A stretch of 64,000 nucleotides of DNA from Streptomyces echinatus (GCF_014203595.1 NZ_JACHJK010000007.1:434001-498000), one strand, 5' to 3'; shown: positions 8,171 to 17,383, counted from the first letter of the stretch. The notes: a model not told the origin generated them from the sequence alone. Numbers and translations: made by a program.

Positions 8171-9019
8171 TCAGGCGGCGAGGAGGAACGCGGCGGCGGG
8201 CGGACCGCGCCGGATCACCGTGTGCTGGAGTGCGGCGGTGTGCGGGGCGGGAGCGTCGTCCCGGTCGCGGCGCGGGGCGCGCGGGCCGGGCCCGGTGACG
8301 GGCAGCAGACCGGCGCACAGGGCGCGTGCCAGCGCGAGCGCGGCGCGCAGGGACCGTACGAGCGCCCCCTCCGTGACTCCATGCGCCGATAGCTCGAACA
8401 GCCGCAGTACGGCCAGGTCCCCGCGGCGCATCAGCCAGCCGGCGGCGACCGCCGCGAGCACATGGCCGAGCAGCATCGGCAGCGAGGGCAGCAGGCCGGC
8501 CGAGGCGCCGGTGGCGTCGTGCACGTGCTGCAGGGTGGCCGTCGGCCGACCGGAACGGTCGATGAGACGCGCGCCGAGCAGCAGCCGGAAGGCGTGCCCC
8601 GGGGTGAGGGCCGCCGGGGTCGCCCCGCACACCAGCCGCGTGGCCTGTTCGACCAGCGCGCTGTCGCTCAGCACGCCCGTGAACCCGGTCGGCCGGGTGA
8701 CGTTCATGGCCCCCATCGGCATCCCGCCCGAGGCCATGGCCGCGTGGCCGCCCAGCCCGAACAGCGTGTGCAGCACGGCCTGGCCCACGGCGAGAAGCAC
8801 CGCGATGCCCGGCAGCGACCGGGTCCGCCCGGCGAGCGGGACCACGAGCACCAGGGAGCCGAGGAAGCCCGCGACGAGCGTCCACAGCGGCACGCCCGCG
8901 CAGGAGGCCAGGGTGTGCCCGCCCGCGGCCAACACGACGCAGACCGCGGCGAACACCGCGGCCCGCAGAATCCGGAGTCCGGCTCCGGGTCGCGCCGTGC
9001 GCGGGTGGGGGGCAGTCAT
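8171..9019 (-). CDS. Conserved integral membrane protein, function unknown
   Basis: Hydrophobic protein of 282 residues with about five predicted membrane segments: near 18-38, 45-62, 70-90, a central Gly/Met-rich loop (ASGGMPMGAMN), one near 195-215 and a weaker C-terminal one. It contains His and Met clusters (HAAMASGGMPMG, QHVHDATG) that would suit metal binding. It ends 172 bp before ycnI on the same strand, so it may belong to the copper regulon. I recognise no catalytic motif. The metal link is inference only. Confidence 0.75.
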   Translation of the reverse strand: MTAPHPRTARPGAGLRILRAAVFAAVCVVLAAGGHTLASCAGVPLWTLVAGFLGSLVLVVPLAGRTRSLPGIAVLLAVGQAVLHTLFGLGGHAAMASGGMPMGAMNVTRPTGFTGVLSDSALVEQATRLVCGATPAALTPGHAFRLLLGARLIDRSGRPTATLQHVHDATGASAGLLPSLPMLLGHVLAAVAAGWLMRRGDLAVLRLFELSAHGVTEGALVRSLRAALALARALCAGLLPVTGPGPRAPRRDRDDAPAPHTAALQHTVIRRGPPAAAFLLAA

Positions 9020-9205
9020 GGCGGGCTCATCATCCCACTGTGCTCACCGGCCGTGTACGGCAGGTCGTCTGAGCCGTCCCTCATACACCGATTCCTCCCA
9101 CCGCGCATCGGCCGTATGGGCGGCGTCACGTCAACGGAGTGCTTACGGCCGCCTACGGGCGGCAATACGTAACGGTATGTCGAGCCGCGGCCAGGAGGCT
9201 GGAGC

Positions 9206-9649
9206 ATGAGCATCTGGTGGTCACTCCATCTGCGGCGCGAGGCCGCGAGCGTGCCGCTGGCGCGGCGGCTGCTGATCGGCACGATGGAGACGGCGGGCGT
9301 CGACCCGGAGATTTCCTACGACCTGTCGGTCGCCCTGAGCGAGGCCTGCGCGAACGCGGTGGAGCACGGCGGCAACCGCGCGTCCGGCACCTCGGAGGCC
9401 TACCGGGTGACCGCGTACCTCGACGGGGAGAAGTGCCGGATCGAGGTGGCCGATTCCGGCCCCGGCTTCACCCGGACCCAGGACCTGCGGCCCGCCCGGC
9501 CGGACGCCGAGCACGGGCGCGGCCTCTGTCTGATCGGTGAGCTCGCCGACCACGTCCACATCGGGGCCAAGCCCGGCCGGTCCGGGACGGTGGTCAGCTT
9601 CGACAAGATCCTCAAGTGGAAGAAGGACCCCTCCCTGCTCACGGCGTAG
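9206..9649 (+). CDS. RsbW-like ATP-binding regulatory protein (HATPase_c_2)
   Basis: Small cytoplasmic protein of 147 residues with the GHKL ATPase fold of anti-sigma kinases. The N box is LSEACANAVEHG (about residues 47-58), G1 is VADSGPGF and G2 is HGRGLCLIGELAD. It lacks any partner domain. Such proteins phosphorylate anti-anti-sigma factors or act as orphan switches in Streptomyces; no STAS-domain partner lies beside it. AGGAGG at 9193-9198 is a good ribosome site for the ATG at 9206. It converges on the MocR gene with a 13-bp gap. A second protein of this type is encoded at 17.5-18.3 kb. Confidence 0.88.
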   Translation: MSIWWSLHLRREAASVPLARRLLIGTMETAGVDPEISYDLSVALSEACANAVEHGGNRASGTSEAYRVTAYLDGEKCRIEVADSGPGFTRTQDLRPARPDAEHGRGLCLIGELADHVHIGAKPGRSGTVVSFDKILKWKKDPSLLTA

Positions 9650-9662
9650 CGCGGGATCCGGG

Positions 9663-11036
9663 TCAGCCCGTGGTCTCCAGGACCTTCGCCAGCACCTCCA
9701 GCGCCTCCGGGTAGGCCCGCTCCCGGGGCGTGCCGTAGCCGACGACCAGGCCCTGTGGCCGGCCGGTACCGGGGGTGTGCCAGTGCTCGCCGAGGGCGCC
9801 GAGCGCCAGGCCCTCCGCCTCCGCGCGGGCCAGCACCCCCGCCTCGTCCGGCACCTCGATCAGCGCGTGCAGCCCGGCCGCGATCCCGCGCACGCTCCGC
9901 CGTGCCCCGAGCCGGTCCAGCAGCTGGTCCCGGCGCCGCCGGTAGCGCAGCCGGCACGCGCGTACATGGCGGTCGTAGGCGTGGCTGTCGATCAGTTCGG
10001 CGAGGGCGAGCTGGCCGATCGTCTCGGTGTGGTGGTCGCTGTGCAGCTTGGCCTCGGCGACCGCGCCGGCCAGCCGCGGCGGCAGCACCATCCAGCCGAG
10101 GCGCAGCGCGGGGCCGAGCGTCTTGGAGGCGGTGCCCAGGTAGACGACGTGGTCCGGTGCCATGCCCTGCAGGGCGCCGACCGGCTGCCGGTCGTAGCGG
10201 AACTCGCCGTCGTAGTCGTCCTCGACGATCAGTCCGCCCCGCGCGCGGGCCCAGTCGGTGAGCGCCCGGCGCCGCTCGGGGTGCAGGGTCACCCCGGTCG
10301 GGTACTGGTGGGCCGGCGTGACCACCACGGCCGCCGCCCCGCCCAGCTCCTCGGGACGCACCCCGCGGGTGTCGACCGGGACCGGCAGGACCGTTCCGCC
10401 GTTGTGCCGGACCACCTCCCGGTGGAAGGGCAGCCCGGGATCCTCCATGGCGACGGCGGCGCCGGCCAGCACGCGCGTGAGCAGCGCGAGGCCCTGCACG
10501 TACCCGGAGGTCACGACGATCCGTTCCGGCGGCGCGAGCACCCCGCGGGTCCGGCCCAGGTAACCGGAGAGCGCGGTGCGCAGCTCGATCCGGCCGCGCG
10601 GGTCGCCGTAGTCGTACGCCGGTGAGGGGGCCGTCGCCAGGGCGCGGCGCACTGCCCGCAGCCAGGCCGCCGCCGGGAACGCGCCGACGTCGGGGCTGCC
10701 GGGGCGCAGGTCGAAACGCGGCGCACGCGCGTGTGCGGCCGCTCCCGGCTCCTCCGTCCGCACGGCGGGCAGCTCGGCGACCCGGGTCCCCGAGCCCTGC
10801 CGTGCCGTCAGATAGCCCTCGGCGACGAGCTGGTCGTAGGCGGCCTTGGCGGTGCCGCGCGAGATACCGAGGTCGGCCGCGAGGCGCCGGGTGGCCGGCA
10901 GCCGGGTGCCGGGGGTGAGCCGCCCGTCCCGCACGGCGTCCCGCAGCGCGCGCTCCAGTCCGACCCGGCGTCCGTCCGCCGCGTCGGGTTCGAGCCGCAG
11001 GTCCACCCCGACACCGGACCAGAAGCCGTCGTCCAC
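9663..11036 (-). CDS. MocR/PdxR-type transcription regulator (GntR HTH plus aminotransferase domain)
   Basis: Protein of 457 residues. The N-terminal winged helix of the GntR family (about 25-90) has LPATRRLAADLGISRGTAKAAYDQLVAEGYL. A fold-type I PLP-dependent aminotransferase domain (about 110-455) follows. The PLP-binding lysine is expected in the segment LGTASKTLGPALRLGW, and DDYDGEFRYDRQP is the conserved Asp region. MocR proteins use the domain as a PLP or amino-acid sensor and often control pdx genes, none of which is seen here. GTG start at 11036 follows GGGGGTGGA. Target unknown. Confidence 0.9.
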   Translation of the reverse strand: MDDGFWSGVGVDLRLEPDAADGRRVGLERALRDAVRDGRLTPGTRLPATRRLAADLGISRGTAKAAYDQLVAEGYLTARQGSGTRVAELPAVRTEEPGAAAHARAPRFDLRPGSPDVGAFPAAAWLRAVRRALATAPSPAYDYGDPRGRIELRTALSGYLGRTRGVLAPPERIVVTSGYVQGLALLTRVLAGAAVAMEDPGLPFHREVVRHNGGTVLPVPVDTRGVRPEELGGAAAVVVTPAHQYPTGVTLHPERRRALTDWARARGGLIVEDDYDGEFRYDRQPVGALQGMAPDHVVYLGTASKTLGPALRLGWMVLPPRLAGAVAEAKLHSDHHTETIGQLALAELIDSHAYDRHVRACRLRYRRRRDQLLDRLGARRSVRGIAAGLHALIEVPDEAGVLARAEAEGLALGALGEHWHTPGTGRPQGLVVGYGTPRERAYPEALEVLAKVLETTG

Positions 11037-11122
11037 GTCTCCACCCCCGTCACTGCCCGCGCCTCCGGCGAGGCGCGAGGCTCTGCTGCCGTGCGGCCGG
11101 CCACGAACCCCCGGCAGACGAA

Positions 11123-11152
11123 ATGGCCGGGCACCTTCCGGTACCCGGCCAT
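11123..11152. terminator. Terminator downstream of pepP
   Basis: A 13-bp stem with one wobble: ATGGCCGGGCACC (11123-11135), loop ttcc, GGTACCCGGCCAT (11140-11152). It lies 11 bp past the pepP stop on the minus strand. Streptomyces terminators commonly lack a T-run. Confidence 0.75.
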
Positions 11153-11163
11153 CGGACTTCGGA

Positions 11164-12648
11164 TCAGCCCTTCAACGCGGCCATCCACGCCTCCACCTCG
11201 GCGGAGCGCCTCGGCAGCCCGTCGGAGAGGTTGCGGTTGCCGTCCTCCGTCACGAGGATGTCGTCCTCGATCCGGACGCCGATGCCCCGGTACTCCTGCG
11301 GGACCGTCAGGTCGTCGGCCTGGAAGTACAGGCCCGGCTCGACCGTCAGCACCATCCCCGGCTCCAGGACGCCGTCCACGTACGTCTCGGTCCGCGCGGC
11401 GGCGCAGTCGTGGACGTCCATGCCGAGCATGTGGCCGGTGCCGTGCAGCGTCCAGCGGCGCTGCAGGCCCAGTTCCAGGACGCGCTCGACCGGGCCCTCG
11501 ACCAGGCCCCACTCGACGAGCTTCTCGGCCAGCACGCGCTGGGCGGCGTCGTGGAAGTCGCGGTACTTGGCGCCCGGCTTCACGGCCGCGATACCGGCCT
11601 CCTGGGCCTCGTACACGGCGTCGTAGATCTTCTTCTGGATCTCGCTGTAGGTGCCGTTGACCGGCAGCGTGCGGGTCACGTCCGCGGTGTAGAGCGTGTG
11701 CGTCTCCACGCCCGCGTCCAGCAGGAGCAGGTCGCCGGAGCGGACCGGGCCGTCGTTGCGCACCCAGTGCAGGGTGCAGGCGTGCGGGCCGGAGGCGCAG
11801 ATGGAGCCGTAGCCGATGTCGTTGCCCTCCACGCGCGCGCGGAGGAAGAACGTGCCCTCGATGTAGCGCTCGGAGGTCGCCTCGGCCTTGTCCAGGACCT
11901 TCACGACGTCCTCGAAGCCGCGCGCGGTCGAGTCGACGGCCTTCTGCAGCTCGCCGATCTCGAACTCGTCCTTGACCAGCCGCATCTCGGAGAGGAAGAC
12001 GCGCAGCTCCTCGTCGCGCTCGGCGGTGACCTTGTCGGTCAGGGCCGCCTCGACGCCGGCGTCGTGGCCGCGCACCACGCGGACCGGGCCGGTGGCCTCG
12101 CGCAGCGTGTCGGCCAGCTCGCGCACGTCGGAGGCGGGGATGCCGTACAGCGCCGCGGACTCGGTGAGGGAGTGGCGGCGGCCGACCCACAGCTCGCCCT
12201 GGCCGGAGAGCCAGAACTCGCCGTTCTCCCGGTCCGAGCGGGGCAGCAGGTGGATCGTCGCCTCGTGGCCGTCGCCCTTGGGCTCCAGCACCAGGACGCC
12301 GTCCTCGGTCTGGTTGCCGGTGAGGTACGCGTACTCGACGGACGCGCGGAAGGGGTACTCGGTGTCGTTCGAGCGGGTCTTCAGGTTGCCCGCCGGGATC
12401 ACCAGGCGCTCGCCCGGGAAGCGGGCGGAGAGCGCGGCACGGCGGCGGGCGGTGTGCCCGGCCTGCTCGATCGGCTCCAGGTCACGCAGCTCCGTGTCGG
12501 CCCAGCCGGACTTCATGTTCTCGGCCAGCTCGTCGGAGACTCCCGGGTACAGGCCGTTCTTGCGCTGCTTGACGGTCTCCTCGGCCTCGGTCTCCGGGCC
12601 CTCCGCGGTAGCGGAGTCGGGCACAGCCGGGTTGAGCTCGTCGGACAC
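11164..12648 (-). CDS. pepP: Xaa-Pro aminopeptidase (aminopeptidase P)
   Basis: Metallopeptidase of 494 residues that removes N-terminal residues preceding proline. The N-terminal creatinase-like domain covers about 40-235. The C-terminal pita-bread M24B domain has the metal ligands in LLLDAGVETHTLYTADVTRT (two Asp), HGTGHMLGMDVHD (His), VEPGLYF (Glu) and GIGVRIEDDILV (Glu). GTG start at 12648 with GAGGAGGAT ribosome site. An acidic N-terminal extension of about 40 residues precedes the family core. It has its own terminator and a 176-bp upstream gap. Confidence 0.94.
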   Translation of the reverse strand: MSDELNPAVPDSATAEGPETEAEETVKQRKNGLYPGVSDELAENMKSGWADTELRDLEPIEQAGHTARRRAALSARFPGERLVIPAGNLKTRSNDTEYPFRASVEYAYLTGNQTEDGVLVLEPKGDGHEATIHLLPRSDRENGEFWLSGQGELWVGRRHSLTESAALYGIPASDVRELADTLREATGPVRVVRGHDAGVEAALTDKVTAERDEELRVFLSEMRLVKDEFEIGELQKAVDSTARGFEDVVKVLDKAEATSERYIEGTFFLRARVEGNDIGYGSICASGPHACTLHWVRNDGPVRSGDLLLLDAGVETHTLYTADVTRTLPVNGTYSEIQKKIYDAVYEAQEAGIAAVKPGAKYRDFHDAAQRVLAEKLVEWGLVEGPVERVLELGLQRRWTLHGTGHMLGMDVHDCAAARTETYVDGVLEPGMVLTVEPGLYFQADDLTVPQEYRGIGVRIEDDILVTEDGNRNLSDGLPRRSAEVEAWMAALKG

Positions 12649-12824
12649 GTGATCCTCCTCGATACGCCATTGATCTCCCCCGGGGCCCGCGCGCTCCTGC
12701 TTGTGGCCGAGCGGGGACCTCCATCATCGTACGGTCGTACCGGTAGGGAACGGGTCCGGATGATCTGTTATGCCCGGTCATGCCGACCGCCGGCGCCCCG
12801 GCCCGGTCGGGGCCAGGCCGGGGC

Positions 12825-14249
12825 TCAGTCGAAGCGGGCCGCCAGCAGCACCACGTCCTCCTCGCTGTCGTCCCCCGCTCCCGCGCGTCCGCGGCCGGAG
12901 GGCGCCCCGGCGTCGGGGCCGTCCGGCAGGACCGTGCGCAGGACGTGGTCGGCGACCGCTCCCGGATCGTGCCGCACCGCGCGCGGGACGCTCGTGGCGG
13001 CGGCGTGCAGCCGGGCGAAGGCGCGGTCCATCGGGTCGCCGGTACGGTGCAGCAGCCCGTCGGTGTAGAGCAGCACCGTCTCCCCGGCCTCCGCCTGGAT
13101 CTCCACGCTGGGCGCCTCCCAGCAGGCGAGCATGCCGAGCGGCGCGGAGACGGAGGTCTCGGCGAACTCGGTGCGCCGTTCGCCGATCAGCAGCGGCGGG
13201 CTGTGCCCGGCACCGGCCAGGGTGATCTTGCGCAGGGCGGGCTCGCAGTAGGCGAACAGGGCGGTGGCCGAGCGGGCGGGCTCGGTCAGCCGCAACAGCA
13301 GCTCCAGATCGGACAGGACGGCGACCGGGTCCTCGCCCTCCATCACGGCGTAGGCCCGCAGGGAGGCGCGCAGCCGGCCCATGGCGGCCACCGCGCTGGG
13401 GCCGGAGCCGGTGACGGAGCCGACGGACAGGCCGAGCGCGGCGTCCGGCAGCGGCAGGGCGTCGTACCAGTCGCCGCCGCCGCGCGCGCCCGTGCGGTGC
13501 CGGGCGGCGAGCTGCACGCCGGCCACCCGGGGCAGCCGGGAGGGCAGCAGTTCCTCGGTGAGGGTCGCCACGCACGCGCGCGTGCGCTCCACTTCGAGCA
13601 GCCGCGCGAGGTGCTCGGTGGCGTGCCGGACGTAGAGGCCGGCGAGGTGGCGCTGCCGCTCGTGCGGCTCGGCCGGTTCGTCGTAGAGCCAGACGGCGGC
13701 GCCGAGGCGGCCGGCGGAGTCGGTGGCGAGGGGGAGGGCGTAGCTGGCGGCGTAGCCGAGGCGGGCGGCGACTTCGCGGTGGCGGGGGTCGAGGCCGTCC
13801 TCGGCGAGCAGGTCGCAGTGGACGATCTCGGCGGTGCCGCCGGTGTCGTAGGGCAGGGCGCCGCGCGGCACGGTCTCGATGTGGCCGAGGTCGGCGCGGC
13901 CGAGGCCGAGGCCGAGGGTGGTGCGGGGGCCGAGGCCGTCGGCGGGCTCCAGGACGACCAGGCCGCGGCGGGCGCCGACCAGGGCGGCTCCGGCCCGCAG
14001 CAGCTCGTGCAGGGCGGGGTCGAGGGCGTTGGTGCGGGAGAGGCGCTCGGTGAGCTCGTGGAGGGTCGTGAGATCGGAGACCCAGCCGGCCAGCCGGTCC
14101 TGGAGGAGGGTGCCGGGGGCGGGGGCGCCCGGCGCGGGGACCGGGGCGGGACCGGCGCCCGGGGCGGGAGGGGCAGGCGCGACAGTGTGTGCGGGAGTGG
14201 GAAGTGTGGGATCGATTCCGGCCACTTTCGAGGGATGCGGGGCGTTCAT
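12825..14249 (-). CDS. GAF-domain PP2C/SpoIIE-type serine phosphatase
   Basis: Protein of 474 residues. An N-terminal Pro/Ala-rich linker (about 1-50) is followed by a GAF sensor domain (about 75-215). A SpoIIE/RsbU-like PP2C phosphatase domain (about 245-474) has metal-binding Asp in GARGGGDWYDALPL, then VTGSGPSAVAAMGRLRASLRAY, TLAGAGHSPPLL, LLYTDGLLHR and the terminal DDSEEDVVLLAARFD. The usual GDVMGHG appears here as GSVTGSG, which removes one metal-binding Asp. Such enzymes dephosphorylate anti-anti-sigma factors. Context: one of several sigma-control components in the window (RsbW-like ATPases at 9.2 and 17.5 kb, sigN/sigF). Confidence 0.88.
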   Translation of the reverse strand: MNAPHPSKVAGIDPTLPTPAHTVAPAPPAPGAGPAPVPAPGAPAPGTLLQDRLAGWVSDLTTLHELTERLSRTNALDPALHELLRAGAALVGARRGLVVLEPADGLGPRTTLGLGLGRADLGHIETVPRGALPYDTGGTAEIVHCDLLAEDGLDPRHREVAARLGYAASYALPLATDSAGRLGAAVWLYDEPAEPHERQRHLAGLYVRHATEHLARLLEVERTRACVATLTEELLPSRLPRVAGVQLAARHRTGARGGGDWYDALPLPDAALGLSVGSVTGSGPSAVAAMGRLRASLRAYAVMEGEDPVAVLSDLELLLRLTEPARSATALFAYCEPALRKITLAGAGHSPPLLIGERRTEFAETSVSAPLGMLACWEAPSVEIQAEAGETVLLYTDGLLHRTGDPMDRAFARLHAAATSVPRAVRHDPGAVADHVLRTVLPDGPDAGAPSGRGRAGAGDDSEEDVVLLAARFD

Positions 14250-14861
14250 GGCGTCCGGCTCTCAGACCGGTGCCTATTGCACAGAAGCATCGCAAACCCC
14301 CATGTCATTCTGCGCCGCTAGCAGTGTCTCCACATGTACACGCACTCGTAAGGGGATGTCCAGCATTGTCCTGCGGGGATTCCTGGTGTCCATGGGGCGG
14401 ACGAGGGTTTTTCCCGAACCCCTTGCCTTACTGCCAAGTTGGCTCAAAACTGCCTTAGGTATCGGTCCACTGCGGTCGACTGGCCTAGCTCCACAGAGCG
14501 TCACAGCGGTCGTGATGGGTACGTACTCGGAGAAGGCCAGGGGTGGTTGGGGGCCGCCCGGAACCTGGCGACGGACCCGGGCGTCATAGCCACCGACGGC
14601 CGAGCCCCATCCTCCCGTGGCGGAGGCGGAGAGAAATACGCGCGACGGCAAAACGCCAGACTTCGCCACCCCCGCGCCGCAGCCGTGCTTTTGATGGACG
14701 CACTACGGACGCGGACGCGGCCAACGCTCGACCCCTAGGGGTTCCCCATGCCATGCGCGGGGGTGTGATGCGCCATGAGATACGCACAGTGAAGTGATCG
14801 ACACATGGTGTGATGTGGCCCACGGTGTTGCCAGCGGTGCAACGGAAAGGAACGAGCGCTC
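14250..14861. other. 612-bp divergent intergenic region, nothing recognised
   Basis: This stretch separates the phosphatase gene (leftward) from the primase-polymerase-like gene (rightward), so it must hold both promoters. It is lower in GC than its flanks in places (for example near 14690 and 14800). Open frames through it have no good ribosome site or recognisable product. I see no strong inverted repeat. Confidence 0.4.
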
Positions 14862-15527
14862 ATGCGCGAGATCCTCGGAAGGCGACGCAGGCTTCTGTCC
14901 AGGCGGAACGGCGACAGGCCTGAGCTGATCGGCGCGGCCCTGACCTTCGCGGCGGAATGGCAGTGGCCGGTACTCCCCGGTGTGGCACCGGACCCGCAGG
15001 GGCGGGCCCGCTGTGCCTGCCCCGACCCGGAGTGCACGGTGCCCGGTGCCCACCCCTTCGACCCCGGCCTGCTCGCGGCCACCACCGACCCGCGCATGGT
15101 GCGCTGGTGGTGGACCAACCGGCCGAGCGCCCCGATCGTCATGGCCACGGGCGGCACGGCGCCCTGCGCGGTGAGCCTGCCGGCGCTCGCCGCCTCCCGT
15201 GCCCTCGCCCTGCTCGACCGGCGCGGCATGCGGCTGGGGCCGGTGATCGCCTCGCCGACCCGCTGGGCGCTGCTCGTGCAGCCGTACTCCATGGAGCAGC
15301 TCGGCGAGCTGCTCTACGCCAAGGACTTCGTCCCCGGCTCCCTGCGCTTCCACGGCACGGGCGGCTATCTCGCCCTGCCCCCCTCCGAGACAGGCCAGGG
15401 CGCCGTCCGCTGGGAGCGTGCCCCGCTGCCCGGCTCGGCCTCCCCCTGGGTGCCCGGAGTGGAGGCCGTGGTGGACGCCGTGGTGGACGCCCTCACTCGT
15501 ACGGGTGTGAGCGCACCCGAGTTGTAG
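14862..15527 (+). CDS. Degenerate bifunctional primase-polymerase (Prim-Pol) domain protein
   Basis: Protein of 221 residues that follows the layout of the N-terminal Prim-Pol domain but not its active site. It has the cysteine-bearing insertion RARCACPDPECTVPGAHPFDPG, then a region where catalytic Prim-Pol proteins have a GVDLD motif; here it reads CAVSLPALAA. The His of the GGRHLW-type motif is replaced in SPTRWALLVQP, while the final FHGTGGYLALPPSE motif is kept. Compare the canonical relative at 21792-22673. The ATG at 14862 follows GGAAAGGAACGAGC. A regulatory or structural role is more likely than DNA synthesis; that is inference. Confidence 0.75.
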   Translation: MREILGRRRRLLSRRNGDRPELIGAALTFAAEWQWPVLPGVAPDPQGRARCACPDPECTVPGAHPFDPGLLAATTDPRMVRWWWTNRPSAPIVMATGGTAPCAVSLPALAASRALALLDRRGMRLGPVIASPTRWALLVQPYSMEQLGELLYAKDFVPGSLRFHGTGGYLALPPSETGQGAVRWERAPLPGSASPWVPGVEAVVDAVVDALTRTGVSAPEL

Positions 15528-15582
15528 GGGTGTCCGGCGCGGACGGGGGGTGACGGCCGCGCCGGCTCGTAGTCTTCCGGGC

Positions 15583-16167
15583 ATGCTGCGTCATTCCGGC
15601 GGCCACCGAGCCCCACAGCCGCCCCGCGGCGGGCGGGACCCCCGAAAGCTCCGTCTGCTCGCCCTCGCGGGTGTCGTCACGGGCGTGGTCGCGCTGCCGC
15701 TGGCCGTGGCGTCCGCGGGCCAGGTGGGTGACGCCTCCCGGGCCGCCGGACCGGCCGCCCCCCGGGGCGACGCCAAGACCGGCGCGGACACCGCCCGCCG
15801 CTCCCCCTTCCTGCTCGGCATCGGGCTCGCCACGGCCGCCCGCTGCGGCCCCGAACTCACCTCGCCGGACGGCATCGAGGCGCAGACCTGTGTGCTGACG
15901 CAGGGGGCGGACACCTGGGCGCGCACCTACTACCGCAACGCCACCGGCACGTCGCTGGACTCCGTGCTGAGCCTGATGGGGCCGGACGCCCGGACCGTAC
16001 GGACGCACTGCGTCACCGGGGCCGACGACGAGCCCGCCACCTGTGAGACACCGCGTGAGCACAGCCGCGGTGGACCGGATGCCTACACGGCCGTCACCGA
16101 GTTCGCCGAGCGCGGCGCGGAGGGGGCACTGCTGCTCCGCTCCGGCAGTAACTCCCCTGAACAGTAA
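15583..16167 (+). CDS. Hypothetical protein with one N-terminal membrane segment, probably secreted or anchored
   Basis: Protein of 194 residues, not recognised. Basic residues (RDPRKLR) precede one hydrophobic stretch (LLALAGVVTGVVALPLAVASA, about 25-45), compatible with a signal anchor. The outer part has three or four Cys (AARCGPE, QTCVLTQ, THCVTG, ATCETP) that could form two disulfides. A GTG at 15550 with a G-rich tract in front would add 11 residues (MTAAPARSLPG); the ATG lacks a clear ribosome site, so the start is uncertain. It converges on the SecC-motif gene, with two strong hairpins between. Confidence 0.7.
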   Translation: MLRHSGGHRAPQPPRGGRDPRKLRLLALAGVVTGVVALPLAVASAGQVGDASRAAGPAAPRGDAKTGADTARRSPFLLGIGLATAARCGPELTSPDGIEAQTCVLTQGADTWARTYYRNATGTSLDSVLSLMGPDARTVRTHCVTGADDEPATCETPREHSRGGPDAYTAVTEFAERGAEGALLLRSGSNSPEQ

Positions 16168-16217
16168 GGGAGTTGACGTTCCGCAGCGCGCTGTCCACCG
16201 GACGCGGACATGGAAAG

Positions 16218-16257
16218 GCCCGGTTGCTGGCGACGGGGGATGCACCAGCAACCGGGC
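16218..16257. terminator. Terminator hairpin, 13-bp perfect stem
   Basis: GCCCGGTTGCTGG (16218-16230) and CCAGCAACCGGGC (16245-16257) form a perfect stem with a 14-nt loop. It lies 50 bp past the plus-strand gene that ends at 16167 and probably terminates it. Confidence 0.75.
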
Positions 16258-16369
16258 TACTGGAACGGTAACAAGAGATCGGCGGTTCGCAAATTCCGTC
16301 TTGGCAATTCGGACACCGAATTCCATGTCAGAACAGCGAGTTGTGACAGGAGTCACCTGCCGTGCGGCC

Positions 16370-16407
16370 GGGTGTCACGGCTGACCGACCAGTCAGCCGT
16401 GACACCC
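16370..16407. terminator. Terminator hairpin, 16-bp perfect stem
   Basis: GGGTGTCACGGCTGAC (16370-16385), loop cgacca, GTCAGCCGTGACACCC (16392-16407). It sits 14 bp past the stop of the minus-strand SecC-motif gene and works as a bidirectional end for the convergent pair. Confidence 0.8.
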
Positions 16408-16420
16408 CCCGTCCGGCGCC

Positions 16421-17383
16421 TCAGCTGAGCGTGACCTGCCGGTTGGTCAGCCCGCCGCGCGCCCGGCGCTCCTCCGGCGTGAGCGGCTCCTGGACGGCGA
16501 GGGCGGCGGCGAGCCGCTCGGCGAACTCGGCGGCCGGCTTCTCCACGTCCTCGGCCGAGACCCCGCTCGGCAGGTCCCAGACCGGCACGATGAGGCCGTG
16601 AGCACGGAAGGAGCCCACGAGGCGGGTGCCCTCGCCGAGGCTGGAGCGGCCCGCGGCGTGCAGCCGTGCGAGAGCGTCCAGAAGCTGCTCCTCCGGATGC
16701 GGCATGACCCAGCGCAGGTGGTTCTTCTCCGGGGTCTCGCACCAGTACGCGGCGTCCACACCGGACAGCTTCACGGTCGGGATGGCGGCGGCGTTGGCCC
16801 GCTCCAGGGAGGCGGACACCTCCGGGGTGGCGTTCTCCGCGTCCGGCACCCAGAACTCGAAGCCGTCGTGCACGACCGGCTCGAAGGCGCCCTCCGGGTC
16901 CAGCAGGTCCTGCAGCCGCGGGCCGTCGGTGGGGGCGCGGCGGCCCTGCACCGGCGTGCCGGGCTCGGCCCGCAGCGCGCGCAGCAGCGTGTCGGCGAGG
17001 TCGCGGCTGAGGTCGCCGGACGCCGTGTCGTTCTGCAGCCCGATCAGGACCGAGCCGTCGTCGCGGCGCAGGGCGGGCCAGGCCATCGGCAGCACCGTGG
17101 CCAGCGTGACCGACGGGACGCCCTCGGGCAGGCCCTCCTTCAGGGGCAGCTCGGCCGTCGCGGCGGGGACCAGCTCGCGCAGCGCGACCCAGTCGCACTC
17201 GCCGGGTACTCCCTCGAACGGGCGGTGCACCAGCTCGGTCGAGGCGTGCGCGGCCGCACGCCCGTGGCAGGCCTTGTACCGCCGGCCGCTGCCGCAGGGG
17301 CAGGGTTCGCGGGCGCCGACAACCGGGATCTCCCCGTCGATCAGCTGCGGCTTGGCCTTCGTCTGGGGTCGCTTCTTGGCCAT
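16421..17383 (-). CDS. SecC-motif zinc-binding protein (DUF5926-like)
   Basis: Protein of 320 residues. The N-terminal MAKKRPQTKAKPQL is followed by a SecC-type zinc site EPCPCGSGRRYKACHG (CxCx8CH, about residues 27-42). The rest is a conserved actinobacterial domain (about 50-310) with no catalytic motif I recognise. SecC motifs bind zinc and, in SecA, contact SecB and the ribosome; here they appear outside SecA. ATG at 17383 has GGGAGACACCCACC in front; the frame extends further upstream without a ribosome site. Function unknown. Confidence 0.82.
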   Translation of the reverse strand: MAKKRPQTKAKPQLIDGEIPVVGAREPCPCGSGRRYKACHGRAAAHASTELVHRPFEGVPGECDWVALRELVPAATAELPLKEGLPEGVPSVTLATVLPMAWPALRRDDGSVLIGLQNDTASGDLSRDLADTLLRALRAEPGTPVQGRRAPTDGPRLQDLLDPEGAFEPVVHDGFEFWVPDAENATPEVSASLERANAAAIPTVKLSGVDAAYWCETPEKNHLRWVMPHPEEQLLDALARLHAAGRSSLGEGTRLVGSFRAHGLIVPVWDLPSGVSAEDVEKPAAEFAERLAAALAVQEPLTPEERRARGGLTNRQVTLS

